From Mesostigma viride (lineage: Eukaryota; Streptophyta; Mesostigmatophyceae; Mesostigmatales; Mesostigmataceae): a DNA stretch of 40,000 nucleotides. This document shows positions 31,140 through 40,000 of this stretch, piece by piece (positions within the stretch are counted from its first letter, which is position 1; every line of letters starts with the position of its first letter). The notes under the pieces were generated by a model, which saw only the letters and a program-made list of their open reading frames with translations, did no database searches and was not told the origin of the DNA. Both the position numbers and the translations under genes were made by a program. The stretch spans positions 22,501 through 62,500 of the forward strand of contig RPFO01001895.1 of assembly GCA_009746045.1 (NCBI GenBank), given 5' to 3'.

Positions 31140-33009
31140 GGGCAATATATTTACAACATGACTCCGTTGCATGGTTGGGAGATCATGTACATAGCACGTA
31201 TTCCCTTGCTTGATGGATGGTGAGGTGGGTGCAGCTGCGAAACCTAACTCTAATAAGCTTTAACTCTAAGCTATCTTGAAAAATCCTAACTACGCTACTA
31301 GTCAGCAAAGCGCCCCCTCCGCCTGGGGGGGGGCGCGGGGGGCCCGGGGGCCTTGCCCAATGCCCACAGGGCCGGCTGGCGTGTGAGCCTGGACAATGGT
31401 CTGCCACCTCTCAATCTTGTTCTGCAGTCCAAGCAAGAGAGAGAGAGAGGAAATTAACGCTTAATGCGGTGTTCAAACTTGGCTGGGACCATGAGATCGG
31501 CCATCAACTGCTGTGTATGAAACCGTAGCATTGAACATGGCTTACGGCTGAGGAAGTGCATGCGCGAGGTTACACCAACAGCTAGCGCCAAGCTCGTCAC
31601 CGCTAGTCGTCTCAAGCAGTGGATCGAATTTTTCGTAGACAATACGTTTATCTTCATTGCAGGTCAGGGTTGCAAGCAAACAATTGGCATTCCTATGGAA
31701 ACAAATTGCGCCAGGCTATTTTATTAGCCAACTTGTATCTGTACACGTACATTCGATCGAGCTCGACTTCATGGTGACAACTTGTTGCTGCAAGGGACAA
31801 ACAGACTTCACATCCAGAATTTGACAAACTTTGCTATCAGTTGTGTGTGGAGAGGTGCTGTCCTCCGGCTTTTTGCCTTTGCACCGTGTGCAGTTCTTGG
31901 ACGTTTGGAATCATGGCAGGCTAACGTGATGACTGACTAGCTAGACCTTTTCAGTGTTTTTCCATTTGCGGGTATTTCCTCGTAAATGGTGGGAGAGCGA
32001 TCGCAGCAATGGTGCTCACCACTAAACATTCCCGGCCAGTTACTACTAGGCTCGAAACACACGCCCTGATCAAGCATGCTGTTTCGGCCGGCCCCACCGT
32101 CTAGGTCATCTAGTCGCTCTACACGTAAGCCAGCCATAATTTCAATGCACAAGGATAGACATTTCCATCACCATTCATCTTCATCATCCTGAACGACTCG
32201 AACACGCGGACAAGATAACGGCAGGCTCGAGCTACCATGGTCCGGATTCTCCCGATTTCTGGCCTGCGCTCGTTGTCCGGTCTCCTTGATACTTGAGGGT
32301 GTAAGGATCTGAGCTTGCACAAGCCCACAACTCCAGCCAATAGATAGTGTGGCTGTTCAAAAAAAATTGCACAAAGATTCATCAAATCAGAAATCAGAAA
32401 TAATAAATATGTACCCGCGGCACATAGTCAACTGAAAATTCCCATCAATCTGGGAGTTTTCACAAAGTAAAGATATAGCTGGCAGTTACAGCCAATGAAC
32501 AAAACATGGACATAACTTGACTTCTTGAACGATCTACTTGGGATCTCTAGGATCTGAGACCACTTTTGCCAAGCAGTTTTTCACGCCAGATTCAACTGCT
32601 GGGAGGGCGGCCGCGAAATGTACCGGCTTGCCAGGTAGAAATCCGTGTGTTCCTTGCAGAAATCTGAATAGTTGAGTCAAAGCTGCTACAACTACTAGTA
32701 GATATATTTTTTTCTGACAGCCCCTTCCGTCAGCAGTTGCATTCGTCATGAAAAACTGCATAGGAGACGTGTTTTCAGAATCTCGTCCAAGCACACCCGG
32801 CAAGCAGCACCTACGGGGGGGGGGGAAGCCCCCACCCACCCACCCCACCCACCCCCACCCACCCACACACACCCACACACACACTACACCTGCACCCGCA
32901 CAAACATTACCTTACGCCGTTCACGCCCACCCTACTCCCCTCCCCTCAGTTCCCATCACATCATTCCAAAAAGCCATTTTTCCACCCTGAAAATTATTCT
33001 AGGATAGGC
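31140..33009. other. Gene-free stretch with repeat fragments
   Basis: Contains a G-rich patch near 31320-31350, a short (GA)n at 31437-31450, the second copy of the ~245-bp repeat (32030-32292) and a C/A-rich (CCCA)n-type tract at 32825-32885. I see no supported gene. Confidence 0.6.
32030..32292 (+). repeat. ~260-bp repeat matching 23749-23996 (contains dispersed repeat copy 4)
   Basis: Direct-orientation partner of 23749-23996, sharing GGCTCGAAACACACGCCC, CATCTAGTCGCTCTACACG and the GGTCCGGATTCTCCCGATTT core. It has small insertions relative to the other copy (for example ACTA after CCAGTT). Confidence 0.85.
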
Positions 33010-33357
33010 TAATGATTAGTTTGGCCTCAAATTTGGCACCAAGGTGCCTAATCAGATATCTTATGGTGGCATGTGGTCAAATAATTTTTTGGGAGTCGGC
33101 AGCATGGTAACATGGTGACATTTGCTAGCATAAAAATACCGAATTTTCAGCACTTTCTGGCATGTATGCGTATATAATGACATCAAATGAACTCAGTTGG
33201 GCCTGGAACTTTGCACATGTTATAAACACATCCCATGCAGCATGCCCACAAAGTTTCAGGCTGGTTGGATCACAAAATGGTGACAGATGCTAGCATAAAT
33301 ACCCCCAAAATGCAGTTTTTCAGGGTTTTCCAAGGGTTTCATCACACATATGCATAT
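33010..33357. repeat. ~188-bp satellite, left part
   Basis: One clear unit (33174-33357) begins ATAATGACATCAAATGAACT and contains GATGCTAGCATAAATACC and TTTTCCAAGGGTTTCATCAC. A more diverged unit precedes it. The array resumes at 35684, so 33358-35682 is an insertion into the satellite. Confidence 0.85.
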
Positions 33358-34111
33358 TAAGATCACTCAGCTCCCAAGAAGACCAGCATTTGATTGAATA
33401 CAATAAGTGGAGCCCTGCCACAAATGCAGCAGTTAACAGTGGCCTTAAGGTTTCTCAATCCGCACGCGGAAGCAAGAAGCCTCCAGGGTGGGAGGGAGGG
33501 GAAAGAAACAATTGCGGATCATTGCCTGCCTAGCTTGCTTAAGGCATGGCCCGCCGACACACAAGCTGACATCATCCTAAATGAATTAACACCGGCATGC
33601 GTCACACACCGGCCTGAACAGTGCTGAAAACGCCACTACAAACAGCGTGGCCACGCACCCCCAGGCTAGTGCGTTAACCGTACAGGTAGTTGTACAAGGT
33701 TCCCAAGACTGACAAACATAAAACGCGCCCATCGACCCCTTGGGCCGGTCCGAATCCACTTTACAATAATTAATCACGACTCACTAAATAACCCAAATCA
33801 GCCAAAGATTCGGTAAGCAACCAGCCGACCCTACAGGTCCCCACCTAACCTCAGCTGGTGCAACCAAACACGAATCTTTGCAAGTGAAGTCGTATAAAAC
33901 CTACAATTAATTTTCTCGGACCGCTAATTAATAGCCACCGACCCTTATAAACAACCGGGTCATCCAAGGAAAATTCGGGCGAGCAGGAAACCCTTTGTAC
34001 AAATCGAATTAGTCAGCCCATGTCGCAGACAGCCTTCCACATCCAGGCCAAGGCATGGCGGCCTTATCTTTCCCGCATGCGTTAATTAAACTATATTCAG
34101 AGAAAACCGAT
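33358..34111. mobile_element. Internally deleted copy of an unrecognised element
   Basis: Block A (33358-33485, opening TAAGATCACTCAGCTCCC) is joined by a ~16-bp G-rich filler to block B (about 33502-34111, ending AGAGAAAACCGAT). Both blocks appear identical to the ends of the longer copy that follows, whose ~830-bp centre is missing here. No terminal inverted repeats and no recognised domain are visible. Confidence 0.75.
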
Positions 34112-35683
34112 TAAGATCACTCAGCTCCCAAGAAGACCAGCATTTGATTGAATACAATAAGTGGAGCCCTGCCACAAATGCAGCAGTTAACAGTGGCCTT
34201 AAGGTTTCTCAATCCGCACGCGGAAGCAAGAAGCCTCCACCCAATTACCCCCCCTGGCGCCAACCCCATTGCGCCGATTAAACTCATGACCACCGTGCGC
34301 GAAAGAGCGTGTCGCAACATCTTAAATGGCGACTCAGCCCGCGCTAGGCTATATTAACCCCCGCAGGGGCCTGCTGGTTACAATGCGACACAAGCCGGTG
34401 ACCACCCCAAAAGCAAGCCCTCAAAAAGAGCCAGCATTTCGCAATTCCGGAACCGTCCAAAAAGGAAAGAGGTTTTACGACACCATAATAGACTGAGCCG
34501 CGCAGCAGGTGCTGAGACGAAAAGGAACGACAAAGGTCTGGCGTAGCCTCGCCTCCCTGAGACGCCCTCCCCAACTCGAGTCTCGCAATAGGGAAATTTC
34601 TAGCTTCGGAGCGCAACTCTCGCGCGGCTCCTATTGTCCCCAACCACCCCTCCTCGGCAGGGGCAGCTGGACAACTGACCTGCCGCCACAAAAAATATTT
34701 TATGACAAAAAAAGTCGTTGCTGACAGGATCCTGGTTCGGGACCTTTTGAGTCCAGGTCACGTCCCACGCACCATCGCACGGTGGCAAGCCTGCGATGTG
34801 ACACTAGAGCTGTTTTAGAAACTTATAAACAGCTCCGCCGAAGCTGGCCAAACCGCCGGAGTAGCGCCCCATCCTTCGCCCATGTCAAAAAGACCCGCAG
34901 CCGGGGAAAACGACATGGGGGTAAATTTAAATTTTCTTTCCGTTGCACGACCAACTATACTATGCTTGGTCGAACAACTTAGCGGTTGTGCCACCATCTG
35001 CCTCGGCTACAAGACAGATGCAACCCGCGCTAGAATGTGCAATTTTGCACAGGCGGCCATTGCCGCCATTGTGAAAGAAACAATTGCGGATCATTGCCTG
35101 CCTAGCTTGCTTAAGGCATGGCCCGCCGACACACAAGCTGACATCATCCTAAATGAATTAACACCGGCATGCGTCACACACCGGCCTGAACAGTGCTGAA
35201 AACGCCACTACAAACAGCGTGGCCACGCACCCCCAGGCTAGTGCGTTAACCGTACAGGTAGTTGTACAAGGTTCCCAAGACTGACAAACATAAAACGCGC
35301 CCATCGACCCCTTGGGCCGGTCCGAATCCACTTTACAATAATTAATCACGACTCACTAAATAACCCAAATCAGCCAAAGATTCGGTAAGCAACCAGCCGA
35401 CCCTACAGGTCCCCACCTAACCTCAGCTGGTGCAACCAAACACGAATCTTTGCAAGTGAAGTCGTATAAAACCTACAATTAATTTTCTCGGACCGCTAAT
35501 TAATAGCCACCGACCCTTATAAACAACCGGGTCATCCAAGGAAAATTCGGGCGAGCAGGAAACCCTTTGTACAAATCGAATTAGTCAGCCCATGTCGCAG
35601 ACAGCCTTCCACATCCAGGCCAAGGCATGGCGGCCTTATCTTTCCCGCATGCGTTAATTAAACTATATTCAGAGAAAACCGAT
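34112..35683. mobile_element. Longer copy of the same unrecognised element (~1.57 kb)
   Basis: Block A (34112-34240), a unique centre (34241-35071) and block B (35072-35683). The only open frames are short: 34691-34344 minus (115 codons) and 34882-35199 plus (105 codons). Neither resembles a known transposase, integrase or RT. The outer junctions fall in the satellite sequence GCATATATAATGAC and allow at most a 2-4 bp AT-rich target duplication. An LTR reading (block B as LTR) is possible but B lacks TG...CA ends. Confidence 0.7.
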
Positions 35684-36050
35684 ATAATGACACCAAATGA
35701 ACTCAGTTGGGCGTGGAACTTTGCATATGTTCTAAACACATCCCATGCAGCATGCCCACAAAGTTTCAGGCTGGTTGGATGACAAATTGATGACAGATGC
35801 TAGCATAAACACCACAAAAATGCAGTTTTTCAGGGTTTTCCAAGGGTTTCATCACACATAAATTTGCATATATAATGACATCAAATGAACTCAGTTGGGC
35901 CTGGAACTTGGCACATGTTCGAAACACATCCCATGCAGCCTGCCCACAAAGCTTCAGGCTGGTTGGATAACAAATTGGTGACAGATGCTAGCATAAATAC
36001 CACAGAAAAAGCAGCTTTCTATTGTTCTTCCAAGGGTTTCATGGCAATCA
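35684..36050. repeat. ~188-bp satellite, right part (two units)
   Basis: Units start at 35684 and 35872 with ATAATGACACC or ATAATGACATC, each containing CTCAGTTGGGC and GATGCTAGCATAAA. The last one decays after about 36035. Confidence 0.88.
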
Positions 36051-36187
36051 TTCCACCTTGGTGTACAGAAGGTTCCAAACAACACATCATTACATTATGC
36101 ATCATATTTACAATGCAGGAAGGCATACTTGGGGGCACATGCCTATAGTACAATGCATTAATAACACAGCTCTAGCCAGCTAGCTAG

Positions 36188-36337
36188 CTATATAGTGGCT
36201 AATGCCACACCCGGGGGCACGTTCTCACGGCCCTGCATCCTTTTCCTTTTCTTCTTCTCTGCATCTGACAGGGGCCTGCCCCCCATCTTCTCATCCACCA
36301 GCCTGGTGAGCACCCTGACGTTGGTGACTTGCGTCAG
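36188..36337 (-). CDS. Possible terminal exon of an unknown gene (weak)
   Basis: The minus strand reads LTQVTNVRVLTRLVDEKMGG, then RPLSDAEKKRKRMQG, ending in TAG at 36190-36188. The charged, Lys-rich composition looks protein-like and an AG at 36339-36338 could be an acceptor, but there is no pyrimidine tract. The next stretch upstream on that strand is KRKAKRAMG and then 1.8 kb of microsatellite. I do not recognise a family; a decayed fragment is as likely as a living exon. Confidence 0.2.
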   Translation of the reverse strand: MTQVTNVRVLTRLVDEKMGGRPLSDAEKKKRKRMQGRENVPPGVALATI

Positions 36338-36575
36338 CTACCCTACCCCCATGGCACGCTTGGCCTTACGCTTGGTGAAGGTGGAGGGGACCAAGGGTGC
36401 GACAGTTGGTCTGGGTTTTCATCACCCCCTTCCTCCAGTGCATGCGTGTGCTCCAACGCCTAAGGAGAGAAGCACACACACACACACACACATACACACA
36501 CACACGTCGATCCCTTACCCACCCACCCCCACACACCCACGTACACATGTATCCACCCACCCATGCATACACGTA

Positions 36576-37015
<440 letters not shown>

Positions 37016-37017
37016 TA

Positions 37018-38262
37018 CCCTCCCTCCCTCCCTCCCTCCCTCCCTCCCTCCCTCCCTCCCTCCCTCCCTCCCTCCCTCCTCCCTCCCTCCCTCCCTCCCT
37101 CCCTCCCTCCCTCCCTCCCTCCCTCCCTCCCTCCCTCCCTCCCTCCCTCCCTCCCTCCCTCCCTCCCTCCCTCCCTCCCTCCCTCCCTCCTCCCTCCCTC
37201 CCTCCCTCCCTCCCTCCCTCCCTCCCTCCCTCCCTCCCTCCCTCCCTCCCTCCCTCCCTCCCTCCCTCCCTCCCTCCCTCCCTCCCTCCCTCCCTCCTCC
37301 CTCCGTCCGTCCGTCCGTCCGTCCGTCCGACCTCCGTCCGTCCGTCCGTCCGTCCGTCCGTCCGTCCGTCCGTCCGTCCGTCCGTCCGTCCGTCCGTCCG
37401 TCCTCCCTCCCTCCCTCCCTCCCTCCCTCCCTCCCTCCCTCCCTCCCTCCCTCCCTCCCTCCCTCCCTCCCTCCCTCCCTCCTCCCTCCCTCCCTCCCTC
37501 CCTCCCTCCCTCCCTCCCTCCCTCCCTCCCTCCCTCCCTCCCTCCCTCCCTCCCTCCCTCCCTCCCTCCCTCCCTCCCTCCCTCCCTCCCTCCCTCCCTC
37601 CCTCCCTCCCTCCCTCCCTCCCTCCCTCCCTCCGTCCGTCCGTCCGTCCGTCCGTCCGTCCGTCCGTCCGTCCGTCCGTCCGTCCGTCCGTCCGTCCGTC
37701 CCTCCGTCCTCCGTCCCTCCGTCCCTCCGTCCCTCCGTCCCTCCGTCCCTCCTCCCTCCCTCCCTCCCTCCCTCCCTCCCTCCCTCCTCCCTCCCTCCCT
37801 CCCTCCCTCCCTCCCTCCCTCCCTCCCTCCCTCCCTCCTCCCTCCTCCCTCCCTCCCTCCCTCCCTCCCTCCCTCCCTCCTCCCTCCCTCCCTCCCTCCC
37901 TCCCTCCCTCCCTCCCTCCCTCCTCCCTCCCTCCCTCCCTCCCTCCCTCCCTCCCTCCCTCCCTCCCTCCCTCCCTCCCTCCCTCCCTCCCTCCCTCCCT
38001 CCCTCCCTCCCTCCCTCCCTCCCTCCCTCCCTCCCTCCCTCCCTCCCTCCCTCCCTCCCTCCCTCCCTCCCTCCCTCCCTCCCTCCCTCCCTCCCTCCCT
38101 CCCTCCCTCCCTCCCTCCCTCCCTCCCTCCCTCCCTCCCTCCCTCCCTCCCTCCCTCCCTCCCTCCCTCCCTCCCTCCCTCCCTCCCTCCCTCCCTCCCT
38201 CCCTCCCTCCCTCCCTCCCTCCCTCCCTCCCTCCCTCCCTCCCTCCCTCCCTCCCTCCCTCA
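37018..38262. repeat. Compound (CCCT)n / (CCGT)n microsatellite, ~1.24 kb
   Basis: Blocks alternate: (CCCT)n, (CCGT)n at about 37303-37402, (CCCT)n, (CCGT)n at about 37632-37700, a mixed CCGTCCCT zone to about 37750, then (CCCT)n to 38262. Single-base losses (TCCTCCC) recur and reset the phase. One strand is nearly all pyrimidine. Confidence 0.97.
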
Positions 38263-40000
38263 TTCATACACCCGTTCATTCATGCATGCAGCCGCTCATC
38301 ATTAACACGCCTCCGTTGGGAAACTCACGGGGTATGAACTATGAAACGGGCGGTAAGAAAGGAAGAAGGAGCCGCCTCCCCAACATGCCGCCCGGCAAAG
38401 GCAGCGATGGGCCGTCCAGGAGGGAAACACTGCGCTTTGCCTTGTACGCCGGGGTGCGCAGGCGACGTGCGGGCACTGTCGCGTGTAAATTTGCCTGCCC
38501 GCCCCAGTCCTTCTCGGAACGCCTCCCCAGAGCATGCCGTCATGGTAAGAGCTCTTTTCGCCCGTCGCCGGAAGCTTAAACCACAAGAATACGCCGGTTA
38601 ATGACCAGAAAATGGGGGGTTGTCGACGTTGTAAACCAGTAGCTGTGGTTTTTCCCGCACCCCGAGCACACTCCGGACGGGGCCAGCAAGCCCCGCCCGC
38701 AGGATAAACACCGGGCGATGTTGCTGCGCCCAAGGGAAGTCATATAGCTGCAAGAAAAGACGTAAAAGCGATTAAAAGCACGACATGCAGTGTTGCCCCT
38801 GTCAGCGCTCCTATAATTCTCACTTTTTCGCGGAAGGGGTGTAAAAATCGGAAACGCAAAATTAAGGGAAATCCATCGCTGGGTTTCTTTGAAATGATGT
38901 TAGGAACTGGTAGAATGTGTTCATGACAGCCGAGAGCATGTTTTTCCTGTCTGTGTTTTACCTTGCACACACACGGGTCGGGCCGGTTGGTGTGCAAAAC
39001 GCCCGCCTGCTGCCCACGTGCCCTCGCTGCAGAAAAAAAAGAAACTGTTTTTCAGGTTTTTTAATGTACGATACTTTTCCTTATGTAATCAACGTCCGAA
39101 CAAGCGAAATAACGTCCAAAATGGTTGCGTAATCAGCTCGCAATAAATTTTCGCGTCACCATAGCCGTGCACACCGAATTTCAGTCAACATTGCACGCGC
39201 GCACCGAATTTCGTCAACTTTCGCGGGGGAATTACCGGGGTGTGCAAGGCGCGGCGCCGGACTGATGTGATGAACCCACCCCGCCCCACACCTCAGCCAC
39301 ACGAACCCCTGTGAGACTGCACCTCGACAACGGCTTCCCGGCCCCACCATCATGGCACCCGGTCCACCACGTCCCCCTTCACCCGCCTACCTGTGACGTA
39401 TTCCGCCATGCGACAGCAATACGCCCCACCCTCCCGGACCTTGCCCCCCCACCCTGCCCCTCCCGGCCCCCCGCAGGCGCCTACTTGCGAACTGCCGGCC
39501 ACGAGCCGGCGTCCGGGCGGCCTCATCGCCGCCCAGTACTAGTCGGACCTCCGTTTCAACGCCAGCTATGCATCCGCCCAGCGTCTCCCACAATCTGCGG
39601 CTTGGAGACTTGGCGGCACCTCTCACTACAATACGCTTCCGCGGACACCTTTTTCAGCGGGGAAAGTGCCCCCGGGCTTCCGGGGCAAATTCAGCAAGCG
39701 CTGCGGAACTTAGATACTAAAATTTCGTTTTTGGTTCGTACCGTACAGCCAATCATTTTGCGCCCGGATCAAATTGTGATCTGGGCACTGAACACGAAAA
39801 TTTCAGCGAAACGTACGAAACACCAACGCAACTACAGAAAATTTTCAGTGACGAAACTGTAGTACCGTGAACCCAAGCAAAATGTAGTAGGACTTCGCTA
39901 AATTCACGTTCGGAATTTTTCCCCGCAAGATTCCCCCGCAAGATTCCCCCGCACGATTCCCCCCGCTAGGTTCAGGCTCCAGTCGATGCTCGCCAAATGG
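38263..40000. other. Right-hand stretch without a supported gene
   Basis: Moderately GC-rich; several open frames of 60-180 codons exist, but none shows a recognisable domain or a consistent splice pattern. At 39917-39965 a 13-bp unit with GATTCCCCCGCA is repeated about three to four times. The only partly gene-like block is 39471-39560 (after a CCCCGCAG), which I could not identify. Confidence 0.5.

Noticed and set aside
33502-35683. LTR retrotransposon with block B as LTRs
   Set aside because: B lacks TG...CA ends, the internal part has no primer-binding site, gag or pol, and block A outside the left 'LTR' would be unexplained. Kept only as an alternative.
39311-39862. 183-codon plus-strand frame
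   Set aside because: Composition changes midway, no domain, and the second half is AT-rich non-coding-like sequence.

Overview
The window looks like nuclear DNA of a green alga, most likely a prasinophyte or other chlorophyte. The two real genes are GC-rich, with many introns and short exons joined by GT-AG introns. The pyrophosphatase is of the plant/algal soluble type. Two TGTAA boxes (a chlorophyte poly(A) signal) follow its stop codon. Long tetranucleotide microsatellites fill the rest; I recall similar runs in the prasinophyte Cymbomonas, but the species is a guess.

Layout: (1) 1606-12021, minus strand: MAK5/DDX24-type DEAD-box RNA helicase, a ribosome-biogenesis factor. I resolve 11 exons joining in frame to exactly 1040 codons, with the helicase motifs Q, I, Ia, Ib, II, III, IV, V and VI in order; the extreme C-terminus may lie beyond the left edge. 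(2) 12022-12846: a divergent intergenic region. (3) 12847-18891, plus strand: soluble inorganic pyrophosphatase, 8 exons, 185 aa, all canonical catalytic positions present. (4) 18892-20700: 3' flank with a TIR-like element. (5) 20702-21346: an uninterrupted 645-bp (ATGG)n tract. (6) 21416-29540: three copies of a non-LTR (LINE-like) retrotransposon family. One is nearly full length (ORF1, then endonuclease/RT ORF2) but frameshifted many times. (7) 30005-31139: a duplicated, 5'-truncated second element with a PD-(D/E)XK-like domain. (8) 33010-36050: a ~188-bp satellite interrupted by an unrecognised element present as a full copy next to an internally deleted copy. (9) 36470-38262: 1.8 kb of tetranucleotide repeats. 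(10) 38263-40000: no gene I can support.

The most striking observation is that introns of both genes contain decayed copies of the adjacent exon edge, here called 'splice-junction echoes'. They occur beside at least 11 exon boundaries. In the pyrophosphatase one edge has grown into a ~640-bp minisatellite whose units each carry an exon tail and, in 19 of 20 units, a GT that could act as a splice donor. This suggests recurrent short tandem duplication across splice junctions, with selection keeping one functional copy. It could be a route of intron growth.

The two genes are both housekeeping genes read outward from a shared ~0.8-kb region. Everything right of about 20 kb is repeat and transposon debris.
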